Part shown: positions 11,286-24,200 of the stretch, piece by piece
Position numbering within the stretch: position 1 is the first letter of the stretch
Layout: every line of letters begins with the position of its first letter
Source: Allacma fusca
Taxonomy: Eukaryota > Arthropoda > Collembola > Symphypleona > Sminthuridae
Assembly: GCA_947179485.1 (NCBI GenBank)
Contig: OX359246.1
Location: forward strand, 53,609,632-53,673,631
Direction: 5' to 3'
DNA: 64,000 nt
Program-made: the position numbers and the translations under genes
The notes under the pieces: model-generated
The model's input: only the letters and a program-made list of their open reading frames with translations
Databases searched by the model: none
What the model was told of the DNA's origin: nothing

Positions 11286-14200
11286 TCACTGGAGTATTGC
11301 AAGAAGTGAAGCCTCAACATTTCAGCATGTATTAAATGGGAACAACTTATTGAAAATAACTCTAAGACAATCTCAATCAATAGTGCCAAGACAAAAAATA
11401 TGTGATGCCCATGTTTTTAAACAAATTATTTTCCAGGTTTTTAAGCATTTGTTTTGTCATGTAAGCAAAAATCACAGAGGTGATACACAGGTGAAGGAAG
11501 CGGGGCAAAGTCAGGATTTTTTGGAAAGCGTTAAATTTTAAAAATTTTGAAAGTTAATAGATTATTGGAATTTCAGCTTTTTTCAAAGTACAATTGAATT
11601 CTATTTGGTAGCAAATTATATACATAGGTTTTCCAAGGAGTTTCCACTTAGGTATCTATGCTGAGGATTATGGGGATGACTGTAAGAACATACAGCAAGA
11701 TTGGATAAATTCATCTTTAGAAGTAAAGATGGAGAAAGGAGAGTTTCTGATGCTATAATTTTTTTTATGGACAGTCCAAACAAATATTTCAAAACGCAAT
11801 GTTTATAAAACATTTTTTTGGGGTTTCATATAAGTCTAACACCATCTTCACAATACAAGCATTGGAGTTTCAGGAATTGAAAATGTGAGGCAAGGTTTAT
11901 GAAATGATTTAAATAATGGATATTTTTTTATTTGTTTCAATCTTCACTCTTATGTGCGGTTCATACTGGTACAATTTTTGACTTTCAAAATTCAATTTTT
12001 TCTTAAAAATTGCTGACTTTGTTCCACTTTCTTAAGAGGTTTTGAGCTAGTGATATAAAAAAGATTTTCAAAAATATGGAAAAGAAACTACTTGAAATTG
12101 AGAGAATCACATATTTGCTTCATCGTTCCTTATATTGGCTAGGGGGGAGACAACGAGTATGAAGCAACGGGTACTGCTTTTCTGAAAACCGCTGTTGGTG
12201 AATATACAATTGTTCATGACTCATTATGGTAAGACTACACCCGAGTACTAATTCTACAAAATATTATGATTTTAGGATATTTAATAATTTACTTTTAAGC
12301 ATCACTGAAGTATCTATATGCAAGCAATAAATCTCTGGTAAGGGTTACAGTTATGAATCGCACACTGTCTGTTGTATATTAATTTTAGATGGAGGGAAAT
12401 TTTGTACTATTACTCATTGTACAGCTGTTGTTAATATAATGTAAAACTCCTTCGTGTAGTTACTTTGTACTCAACTGTTCTTCAGTAAATGTTTCTCGCA
12501 ATTTGATCTGATTATTTTAGAGTCATTGAAATTTATCACCTTGTACACTCGCTCCTAGAATACCCTCATACTTTGGTCTTTTTTGGAATCTCGGATTCCC
12601 CGCAAAGATATCCTCAAACCGATTCCTATTTGCTGCCCCTGGCTCCCATATCTGTCCTATCCAAATCGCTGTGCAACCCTGGATCCTTAAATGGTAAGGT
12701 AAACTTACCCTCGAAATACGCAAGTTACAGTATGTTTGATACTTTTGAGTCAAATTTTATCCTAACGGAGGTCAAAAAATTAAAAATCGACAAAACTGGT
12801 CAAAAGTTGATTTTGTATTTTGAATTGGTGTGAGATTACAAAGCTTGTATTATACAAGAAAAAACAGTTAAAATTCATTCTTTGAAAGGAAATAATTGCA
12901 TATTTTTTGGATTTGAAAATTATGTATTGTTGAAAACTTGCGGGAGTTCACCAGACTGTGACATTTTTTCCAATTCGTTTTGAATTTTATACTTTATTTT
13001 CTCTCTGAATTTTTTAAAGTTACCTTTCAACGAAACAAAAAAGTAAGAGGAAAGCAAAAAAGAAAATTCCCGCCACTAGAACAGATTTATGCAAACAAAA
13101 ATCTCTGACAGTGTAACTACGAGAGGAAATTGAGTACATAAAGCTTAAGGAAAACTGTCCTTTCTTTACACACTCGATAGCTGACTGAGTGCAAGTGATG
13201 ATGTATATTCTTTCCCTCGATCTCTTTGGTATTTACATTTCACCTTCAAATTCGACGTTGCCATACTTCAGAATTTCTTTGAGACGACACTCCACATCAG
13301 CAATTCATTCAAGAAACTGTGATATTCCGGAGTTGAGATGGAGATTTGCGGAGAGAAACGTGTTATAATATTGTACAAGTACCTTTAATAAATTCAATAA
13401 TCTTTGCTTCTTTTTCAACTAATTTGCATCTTTTCTGGTCATTCGTTAAATTTTGTTACATTTAAATACAATAATAACTACTCTTATTTAAAAAATACGA
13501 ACAAATATAATTTCTAAATAAAAGAGATAATGTTGACAGCAATGACAAATTATAGAAGTATTTTCCACCTGCAAAATTGGAAATGAGTCGTCCATTGAAA
13601 TTTTTTTTCAGAATTTGCTTACTTTAGATTTCATCTTCTATATATTATTCGAAGCAAGTGAAATGATTTTTGAGATTTTGTTTGCTTTCTCTCTAACAAC
13701 TTCCCCTGCATAACAACATACATAAAATAAATCCTTTAAGCTCTTTTTGATCCATTTTGATTGCATTATTTTGAAGAAATCTCTTGAAGAAAAATGTTGT
13801 TTTGTAGTAATAAAGTAAATATGTAAATTTACCTTCCTTGCAAGTGTGAAATCAACACATTCATTTATTCGTCAATTCCATTGCTTCCTATTAAACCAAC
13901 ATATTCTCCAATTAGAAGGGTTGCATGAACACCATCCTCTTCCGAATAATTCTGTTTTTCAATGAATTGCCACATTGATGGAGTAATCAATATCTAATTT
14001 GAATTGGGGTGATAATAGTATTTGATTTCATGTAAATGAGTTCAGCCAATGGTTCACACAAGTAATTGTAGTACCCATTCAGCTTGGTGGTTTGTATGTA
14101 ATAATCTAATTGCCACCCGCTGTCGTCTTTTCGCCCTATAACCTTTGTCGAATCAATTTTCCGGGAAAACACGAATAGGAATTTATTGGAATGACCATCG

Positions 14201-17200
14201 GCAAATCATCCGTCCTAATGCACCGATCACAATTATAAAGAGCTTGTGTGATAGTTATCTTTTTCCTGTGCCTTTCATGAAAACAATTCTACAGACACAA
14301 GAGTGGGGACATAGGGAATTGGGCTAACTGTATGATAGCAACACAGCATAGATTCGGCCAATAAAGTTTTAGTTGCTGGTGTGTTCGTAAAACATAACAA
14401 AGCTTATAAATTGACAGGGGGGTTTCACCCAAATGGTATAAATGCAACCATTACGGAATGGGCACTGAGGAAGAAACTATTAGCATAACTTCATTTATTT
14501 TACACCACGGGAATATCTTGGGAACAGACTCAATGGAAAGTCAGCCAATCAACAATTTAAACTGAGTTTATGTAGGTGCTTGCCATAAAGAAGATTGTCA
14601 ATCTTGAGATAATTGATTTATTTCCACTCCCCGGCTGAAAATCCTATTCACTCAGCTTAAGTAAACAGAGACCTTATGAAACTACACTTTCCGCAGTTTC
14701 CTACATAAACTATCCCACCAAAAGTGTATTTCAATCAACCTTGTGCTACATCTGGGCAAAAATCCTGCATAAGTTTAAGCAAACCTAACTTTCCAGACCA
14801 TGTGTACTATACATGGACTGAAGTTTATTTGGAGAACACAAAGTGATTCTAGTTGTATAGAAGCTGGATAGTCGTGCGCAACTATTATTAATTACTGTAA
14901 TGGAACTATGTACAGATATATGTATCTACGTACACACAAATATGCTTTCAATTCAGTCACATAATCCTAGTATTACCAACACTTGCTGTATAAGTGTTTA
15001 CAGTCGTTGCTGCGTGCAATATTGTAGTACTTTAGTGTAGTAAACACTACTGTAATAATTCGTTTTATTATGAACTAGTAAATCAGTGGCAAGTGTCTGA
15101 AAGACACACTAATGCCCCACCTCTTACACTGATGTAACACGTGATTTGCGTGCGTTAATTTAGGTAATATTGAAATGAACTAGAAATAAATTCAATTCTG
15201 CTAGCAGGGACGGATTTTTCTGAAATAAATCTACAGGGATCCTCGACGTCTCGATGAAGTGCAAAAAAAGGTGCTGAACTAGGTTTTGGAAATGTAAACG
15301 AATTATGGGGATATTATGGAGACATAGCATGTCAATAAGCACATTACCGAAGGAATTTGATTGAACCCGGTTCCACATAAAGTATTAAACTGCTTTCAGA
15401 GAAAATATTATCCGTAAAGTAAGACTCGATAGCCAAGCATAAAAGAAGCTCATATTGTAGTAAGATCCCTTACTTCTTGGAAACTTTTCCAGCCCACACA
15501 AATTTCTATGCTTCGAGATAACTTTTCTTGGCCCATTTTACGTCACATGGAATCAAGTAAGTTTGAATAAAAGAGCTCTAAAGTCTTCACTTGTGGTTGG
15601 GTTTGGGGAATTTGAGAGTGAAAACATTTGTATACTAAACCGATATCTTTTACATACTGGTTTTATTCCTACTACAGTTGCGTTTCCTCACTTTGTACCC
15701 ACGGATTCCTTGAGAGTGTGACAGGAGGACACAAGTTTCGGTGGATGTTGCGGTCAGTAATTTTCTCTGGCAGTATTGCTTATTCCACAAAAGAAATGAA
15801 ACTTTCTTAGGAGAGTTTATTGGTGTATTCTGATTGTAGCGAAGTATGAATATGCGGCGGTGTGCGTCATCCAATCTACTTTTACTAATATATACTGGGA
15901 ACTAGAAATGATGTAACTCCTTGCACCGTACCGCGTAACTTGTGTAGAATTCTAGTTTTTCAACATCCAAACATCAGCTTGAATTTTTTAAGCAAATTTC
16001 GTTTTTATATGGATAACACAAAAACTCAAGTCACTTACTACTTTTGTTTGAATAGTAGAAATAGTATAACAGTTATTACTAATAGATACTAACAGTAATT
16101 ATAGTTAATTGTAACAGTTTTTGAATAATAGTTTACCATTTGTATTCAGGCAAAGCCACCCGTTTCAAGGAGAAACACTGCCATTGTCGATAATTGACTG
16201 GAGCATTGATTCGTATGCTCATTTGATAATTAAACATAGATATGTCCTTGATCCGTTCCCAAAACGCTTAGCGATAGACAAAATGGATTTCAGTGACAAG
16301 CTATTTTTCCAACCTCCGTGCAATAAATGAGGGACTGAGTGAACCGAATTTATATGTACAAAATTTGGGAATCAAAATTTTCCTACAACTTCTCTATTCA
16401 TCTCATTTTGAACAAAGATGTATTAATGCGGCAGCAGCCGGATGGCTTTGGGTGGACACAAGGGCGAGGATTGAAGATGACGTCGAGAAGTATCACGAAT
16501 GTATTGGTTATAGTGAAGTAGGCTTACCGAGGAGGAAATGCACGTGCTGTGCATTCACAGAGAGATTGGGTGTAAAAATTTGCACCTTTTCCCTTTAACT
16601 TCACCTCCCACCATATGACAACCATCTTTATTTTTTATTCAAAGGATCGATCACAAACTTTCTCTTCACTTTTGTTTCGTACTACTTTGCTTCGCATTTA
16701 GACTTCTTCAGGAGAAAGGAATTGCTAAACTTTTCACTGACCTCAAGTTTTTTATTCTTATCTAATTCATGGATCCATATACACTCTTTACATCATGTTC
16801 AGATACGACGACATTACAGCTTTCCAGGAAACGTAATTTTTCCCGTGGATCCAAGTATTCTTGCCTGTTTATGTATCTACATCCATACGAAATCCCTTTT
16901 TAAGTGTATCTAATTTTGATGCTTTACAACATTTAGTAGTTATCATGATCCCGAATTTATTGTAGATCGAAGGATTGATGTTTAAGAATAAAATTTTAAT
17001 TTATTACTCTCGTTAGTTAGTATTTTCTTCCTACTTAGGTTGTACTGGTAGAAAGTTTCAAGGTTTTAGGTGCTGAAATTTTCCTCAGTTTTCGGATGGT
17101 AAAAATCTAAAAGTTGTTTTCTTCATGTGTGGAAAAAGTTACCGACTCCCTTTAAGATCAACTTGGTGGTATACCCTACGTTGTAAGAAAAATTGTTGAA

Positions 17201-18748
17201 CAACAAAAAAGATCAGATTTTCACTGGGGACGCAATGCCACCGTTGTCTAGGAATTCATTTAATTTGGAATTTCAGTCAGGGAAGCCATGTAGTAGCGGT
17301 AGACTTTGAATTAGGTTTAGAATGGAATCACCTGCTGAATACATAGCTCGTAACATTTGGCATTGTGTGAGAGCATACATATATACAAATATCTACAATA
17401 ATACTTCATCAGCTCTTCAATTTTTATGCCTTTGATCAATTTTGATTGCACAATACCCACGGAATTTCTTTTTGACTTTGAACAGCAGATCACTGTAATT
17501 TCTCGATGTTTTCAGTAAATTTGATGTTTATACGGTCATACATACCCGATAAGATAGGTTTGAACCTATGTTTTTATTGATAGAATCTGCAATGGCTTAT
17601 TATGTACGAGTAAACTAGGGAAATATTTAACTGAGTTCCAACCAAATGCATAAATTTTGCTTGAACCAAAGCGATGTTATGAATTATAATTTTCAGAAAA
17701 ATATATTTGGGAAAGTCAAGTGGAACTTCCAAATCAGGGGCTGCATACGCAAATGATCCAGCATTCGCTGATATATAATATGCACAAAAACAGGATGTAA
17801 ATGCATCAAATCGATTCTTTCCTAATTAAAACTAACTTAATTAAAGGCAGAAGATAGGATTTGCTAACAACCTCCAATGAAATTAATCGATGGAGAGAAT
17901 CATCCTGGAAAATATGTATGTATCTACAAGTCTGCGGGCTGACGTGAAGCTAATGGAAATGTGAATAAATCCTTTTGAGTACCTCAAAATATAAAGCAAG
18001 TACATACGCACACATGCACGTAGGTTGGTCTATAAAATATTACCCCACCATTTATGTATATAGCCGTGGTTTCAGAACGTAGGTAAACGGAAAAGACCCA
18101 TTTACTCCACTTTTGAAATCACTAATTAATTCGTTACACTCCAATGTTTTACCTCGTATCTTTGACAATGCTAATTCTTGCGGTTGTCTCTTCTCGACTG
18201 AATCATTATAAAACCAACCAGCACTGATTGAACTCCCAGATAAAGTTTCAGCCATCCAAATTAACTCTCAAGTGCATATTTCTTTCAGTTGGTTTTAACA
18301 TCTGAAAATGCATTGGCACATCAATATTGTAGATTTTTCAATTGTGCAAAATATTTTTGTTCTTTTCCTTTAATTTTATCGCACTACAAATTCAAGGGTG
18401 GTGTTGCTACTCAAATAATAGTTGACTGTTTGAAATTAAGCTGAAAGTGTAGATATGTTACTATACCTGCAAATGGATGCATGTATGTACACGAGTAGAA
18501 TTTGGTCTCAGGGATTTTATTATTTTATCTTAAGGATATAGAAATCTTTCTTTTTTAATGACAACTGATATTGACTGTAAGTACATCCATCCAGGTCTAA
18601 TAAAAGATAGAATATCTTCTCAGCACGTAACTTGCTCATCAAGGAACGTTGACGACTGACGCAGATGATTAATTAACAATTGGCTGATACGGCAATGTGT
18701 AGGTTCTACTAGTTAAATTACATGGTCCTCATTTCTTTCGTGTTTTTA
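11286..18748. other. Intergenic stretch, no gene recognised
   Basis: This is AT-rich with short frames only. About 11380-12165 looks like a diverged copy of the foldback repeat also seen at 33087, 35988 and 37471: it has a CAAATTATTTTCCAG block near its left side, and GAATCACATATTTG followed by GGCTAGGGGGG near its right. The rest shows scattered tetranucleotide runs (ACAT/ATGT) and nothing assignable. Confidence 0.5.
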
Positions 18749-19094
18749 GAAAGTGAAACTTTCTTATAGACGAGTCTGTTCCGTACGTCCGTCCGTCTAC
18801 AAAATCTTGTGAGTCGCACAACTCAACAACGGAATGACATACGGACATGGGACTTGTCCGAAAAAATCCGACATGCATTCTAGATGTGCCCTTTTGGTAT
18901 TTTCCCTGACCCAGGGTCAACCGTTTGACCTCAGAAAATTATTTTCTGGATACAATTATCAAAAAATCTTGCATTTGCTATACCTTTCCAACGGATTGAC
19001 GTATGGGCATCCGTCCTTTACAGATAACAATCAAACTCTATTTCCCTACTATACTATACCCTACTAAAAATCTTTCAATATAAGTTTCACTTTC
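18749..19094. mobile_element. Short inverted-repeat element (MITE-like)
   Basis: The ends are GAAAGTGAAACTT at 18749 and its inverse AAGTTTCACTTTC ending at 19094. The 346-base interior is richer in GC than its flanks and includes CGTACGTCCGTCCGTC. I see no clear target-site duplication, so the superfamily is undetermined. Frames through it have no recognisable product. Confidence 0.55.
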
Positions 19095-20021
19095 CTGCAC
19101 ATGCAAACAAAGTTTGCCCAAATCAGTGCAGTGCAAGGATTTTTAGGATTAAAAGCTGTAACTTTTGAGGTTACTTCAGACTCTCCTAGAATTACGTTCC
19201 TTCATACTTACATATGTATTTGCCTGGATTATTGTAACTGGCATTCAATTGGCGCACTGCTTTTTCGTAACTATCGCAAATCGTAACCGAAGAAATAGGC
19301 TCCTGTTATTTGGAATATGATATATACATAATTAGTCTAGGTAATACTTATATTTTAACGTAACTGTGACCTGAAGTCGGAGTGATAGATCAGTACACTG
19401 AATGCTGGAAACATAAATGCATATTTGAATTGTAATTAATCGAATAAAACTTACAATTAGGAATAATCTGGGGGCAAAAACTTAAACTGTTTTTACCACT
19501 GCCAAGTCATTTTTATTATTTCGTCGTTTATATTAGAGCAGCATTGGTGATATTTAATAATATTTTGTGTGCAATAGAAATTGAGACCTTGAGTGGATAC
19601 TTGAATTATTCGAGACATGAGCAATTACTTGAACGCAAAACGTGAGACAGGTTGAATAACAAGTGACAAATAACAATGAACAAAATATTGAAGTACACTA
19701 ACAGCAGAAGGTTCGTTAGATTTTCCATATCGTACAAGTCATAAATCTTCTGCCTTCCATTTCCACGTGCGCGTACCTTATGTATGTATTATTTGCTTCT
19801 TCATCAAAGCGTATGCACATGTCTACATGAAGCTTATTCCGTATTGAATCATCCGAGTCTTCTTTCAACTTACCAATTATTTTGTTTGCCGAAGATTTTA
19901 ATATTTTTGCACTTGATGCAACTGCTTCTCATCTCATTATTCAGCAGTTCGCAATTTAGTAGTTGATGAGCATACATTCTTTGGATCTTCAGAAAACCTC
20001 TTAAGCCTTCACTTCAGCATG

Positions 20022-21284
20022 TAAGGTTCCTCAACGGATCGGATATATCCGCTTATCCGCGGATCGGATAAATTTCGGATAGGATAATTAATGAATTTAT
20101 CCTATCCGCATTTATCCGCCCGGATCGGATAGGCACATTCTATCCGTTAAAATAATGCGGATAGGATAGGATACAAGGTTAAAGTAATCCGCACGGATAC
20201 GATAATAGAATCTTGAGCTTCGGATAATCCGTCGGATATCTGCGGTTATCCGCGGATAGTTTTATCTGCCATCTGTTGCTTACCGGCCTAACAAATTTCG
20301 GTCGTAGAATGAAGTAATTGATAGCAAAACGACGAAAATACGCTTTTCTATTTCAACAAACACAAAAACACACAGTATATTGCTACTAAATTTACTCATC
20401 TTTATCATCTAAGTCCTACCAAGGAAATTAACTGTCATACAGGAAGTTGAAAACTATCCAATTCAAATTTGAGTGTCGAAATGTTAACCAACAATTTTTT
20501 CGGACCAGACCAGACCAAAGACTATGGCCCGGACCGTGGTCCAGAAAACCATTGATAGCAATTTAATAATCACATTTTATCCAGTCAAATTCTTCTTTTG
20601 TCCCCAGAAATGACATTTTTAATTTGTTCCGTAGGATTTCGTTAATTCATAAATTTTTATTTTGCGTACTTTTGGGACCATGGTCCTGTAGTCTGGTCTG
20701 GTCCTGAATCTGGACCGATTGTATCTGGTCTGGTCCAAGCGTTGAATCAGACCGGACCAGACCATACAAATCTGGGATCAGATCGGACCAGACCAATCCA
20801 AGACCATTAATAATGGTTCGGACCAGATCATTGGCATCCCTAGTTGCGCCTATAGTTACGGTAATTGTATATTTCATATTACAAAGAGAAGAATGACTAT
20901 TGCAGGGGTGAATAAATGATAAGCGTAATATTCATACTATGTAATCCTATATTGACTCCACGTAAACCGGAGGACCTTTTTCGACACTTTGTATTTGAAT
21001 AAATACTTTTTATGAATTTGCAAGAATAATTTCCAAATTAGAACCCTATCCGCGGATGACTTCGGATATCCGCGGATAGGATCGGATTTCTCGTTGTAAG
21101 TATCCGTCGGATACGGATACATATTATATCCGATCCGAAATTTTCGGATAGGATTCGGATAACATAAAAACTTTATCCGACATTACCGGATAGGATCGGA
21201 TTAAGTTTTAATTTATCCGAGAATTTGCGGATAGGATAGGATACGGATAGGATAAGCCATTTATCCTATCCGTGAGGAACCTTA
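20022..21284. mobile_element. hAT-type non-autonomous element, family B (ATCCGCGGAT arrays)
   Basis: The terminal inverted repeats are TAAGGTTCCTCA at 20022 and TGAGGAACCTTA ending at 21284. A perfect 8-bp TSD, TCAGCATG, flanks it (20014-20021 and 21285-21292). The arms (about 20034-20268 and 21046-21275) are built from GGATAGGAT, GGATCGGAT and the palindrome ATCCGCGGAT in both orientations. The AT-rich middle has no coding frame and holds a truncated family A element at 20495-20842. Confidence 0.9.
20495..20842. mobile_element. Family A hAT-type element, copy 2, truncated, nested in family B
   Basis: The right end is intact (GGCATCCCTA ending at 20842). The left starts abruptly inside the left arm at TTTTTCGGACCAGACC, so the left terminal repeat and its TSD are missing. 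The core (about 20550-20670) matches copy 3 in the same orientation and copy 1 in inverse. Nesting shows that family A was moving after this family B copy landed. Confidence 0.85.
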
Positions 21285-21292
21285 TCAGCATG

Positions 21293-24175
21293 TAATGTAA
21301 GCATTATCTTCCTGTAAATCTCTCAAAGCAAGTTACGCTCATTTAGTAGAAACGTTTCTGCTCAAATAGATGGTACATACAAATATAGTTGTTCAGATCA
21401 ACATGAAGTCAAGTTTGGATAGTTATCATTGCAATTCAATAATTGCTTGCTCATTAGCTTGTAGACGACGTTTGGATTAAATCGCAAATATAGATAATTC
21501 GGAAAGGATAATTACGTTTAAAAGTACATATGTGATCATTCAATCTAAACGAAGAGCAATCAGAGAATGTATGTACATACATAAGTATTTCAGCTACCTT
21601 TTCTCTCTGCGTAACTCGTAATCACATAACTGTAAGAAGTTTGAGATGCACTGAAACTGTTTTGAAAATTTATAAAAAAAATCAATCTGTACGGTTTGGC
21701 ATGCAAATATTGCTTCTACTTTGCATTATTAAAGACCCCATAATCTGTATACAAAAATCAATTTCATGCGCTTGTATTCCCACAAAATGAGCTCATTACG
21801 ATTCGGATTGAGGAAACTGTAAGGACGGAATGCCATTTTCTTTGTGCAGACATGTCAAACCAACAAAATGTATACCAAATGGGGGATTCTACCTTGGACT
21901 AAATATTTTTAAACGATCTCAAGACATCTAGATTTTCTTCGCCAAATAATTCCTTAGCATACAGTCATTTTTTTATTTATATTTTCTGGCCATACAACTT
22001 TTCATTGCTAGATAACTTTTACAATACAATAATTTTTGCTTCATTGTTGGGAGCTTGAAGTAATTTTATTATTGTTTAGCTTAATGAATATTTAATGAAT
22101 AAAAATCATTTCACTGTTTCTCTTAATCCTGCCTTTGTAAATCGTATTGTATAAACGTGTTTACTTGAAATGTTTTGCATATTTCATATGCTTTTATACC
22201 ATATGGTTATTGTGGGTTCTTGGAAAGTGGAATTTTTATGGCGTACTTTCAGTTTCGGTGGCAGAAGAAATTCAAAAAATAGTTTTGCTTATATATCGCC
22301 ATAAAAATGGTTTCTCTACATTTAAAGCACAAAAGATTGCAGATAAGACCACAAATATGTGGACATACAGATACAAGATCCATGACCATTGAACACGTTT
22401 TAAACATGCTTCGTTAACCATATAATAAATCGAATTTGTAAAGGATTAATTTATTATGAATTTTGTACAAGAAAAAGTGGAAAACGGATTAAAGCTAATT
22501 AATTTTTACTCTCCTACTTTGAGAGAAGTTTCAGGCATCACGTTTATTTGGATTCTTTAACTCTGGATCACGCAAGTTGGCTTACAATCTTACCTGCTTT
22601 CGTGGAGGAGAGAAAATCAATGTAATTCAATTTGTTGGGAGCAAATTGCTTACGTGTCCTTAAGCGTAGGACCAACAAATTGCCTTCACTGTAAATATTG
22701 AGAAGAGATGGTCTGATGTTGCTTTTGACCAGCTTGAAGCTCCTGTGCTTCCAAGTCTCCCTGGTGCAAACATGTCGCATTTTTCTCGATCATTGGCAAT
22801 ATTTTTCAATCCGTTCAGCCATACAGTGCTATTTCTAATATTCCGAAACGTAAAATTCTCTACCAGTGAAAATTTTTCAATTACCAACAAATAAAAAGAA
22901 TGTTCGTTTGAGGTCAACAAAAAATTTAAAAACTTGAAGCAAAGTTGGTTTTTTAGAATGTCAGGTTCTTCATTTTTTAATCTCACACAATTTTTTGTCA
23001 AAAACTATTTTAAAGGGTGGACAAGATTATTATGCCACTTTTCAAAGTAAACTTTTGGGAGAGTGGAGAGGTAAATCAATGGAAAAATTCGTCCAGTGTT
23101 TGTAATCTACACTATATTAAGTTTACAAACTCCTGAAATCTTCGTTTAAAAGATTCCATGACCTCAGTAAGCGTGGTAGGGGTCACTTGGTGCCGTTTAT
23201 ACAGTAACTATTTCCACAATCTGTTTTTAACATTTTTTTGAAAATTCTGAAAAAGAATTCAGAATATAAATTGCAAAAATTCAAATAAAAAAATTCAAAG
23301 GATACAGATTTTGGCACCTTGGGTTGCCTACTACCCGTAAGGCAGGTATTGTGACTGTTGCAATGAATTGTCGCAGGAAAACCGCCGGGTAATATGCACT
23401 AGGTCTGAAAAAAAGTTTCCTAAAGAAGTGGTTTCCGCAGCCAAAACTAAGGGAGGGTTGACTAGTGTTGGGTTAAAAAATGGACAGATGCAATAAGTTT
23501 GTCTAATCGTATACTAAAGTCACAACCATAAGTAATTATACATAAGCTTAAACAACGAATTGTTTAAGATTGTTTGAGTTATATGGATTAACATGGGTTT
23601 TGGGAGTGACACACGCAATAGAACATCATCGTGGTTGCTGGTATAGTATGTCGGGTAAGTTTTCTCATTCATTTAATTTTTGTTATATGCTTGAGCAAAT
23701 TTTTATAACGAGGTTAAAAGACACTCCGACATGCTTTACTATTTTCCTCATTTTTGAGCTGATGAATGTTGGACATAAAAAGAATTAATAATTCAAATTT
23801 AATGTGTCAAGTAATTTCACATGCGCAATAGCAATAATTCTTAAAACTGATAAAACTAAGAAGGTCGCCAGTGACAATAAATTTTTGTTCAAGGAGGATT
23901 TGAGGTGCAAAAAATAAAGGCCCAGGATTCGAACAAAACAGACGTGAATGCAACTTTAGTAATGTATGCTCACAAGAGGTGCTATCTATCAATATTGGTT
24001 CAGAATCTAAATTACATACATAGCTAGTGAGTAGCAGACATAGTTTGGAGCATAAATCTTATTGCGATTCCATTTTTGCTCGGAAAACTATTCCAAAACC
24101 CACCAGCCAACGTGAAGTTTGTAACCCAATGCGATATTTAATTTAGTAGAACCCAAGAACTTACACGACGAGGAG
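21293..24175. other. Intergenic stretch, no gene recognised
   Basis: AT-rich, with short frames without family resemblance, including an 113-codon minus-strand frame at 22660-23001. No repeat is clearly delimited. Confidence 0.55.
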
Positions 24176-24200
24176 TATATAAATTTTTAGGGATATTTCA
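24176..24200 (+). promoter_or_regulatory. Candidate core promoter (TATA box plus initiator-like TCA)
   Basis: TATATAAA at 24176-24183 is followed by TTTCACAG, whose TCA ends at 24200. The spacing of about 24 bases is slightly shorter than the usual 28-31. It lies 1.7 kb upstream of the probable 5'UTR acceptor of the receptor gene and on the same strand. In AT-rich DNA such a match is expected by chance, so this is only a candidate. Confidence 0.2.

Noticed and set aside
23915..23945. Minus-strand GTTCGAATCC resembling a tRNA T-loop
   Set aside because: No matching acceptor or D arm lies upstream on that strand.
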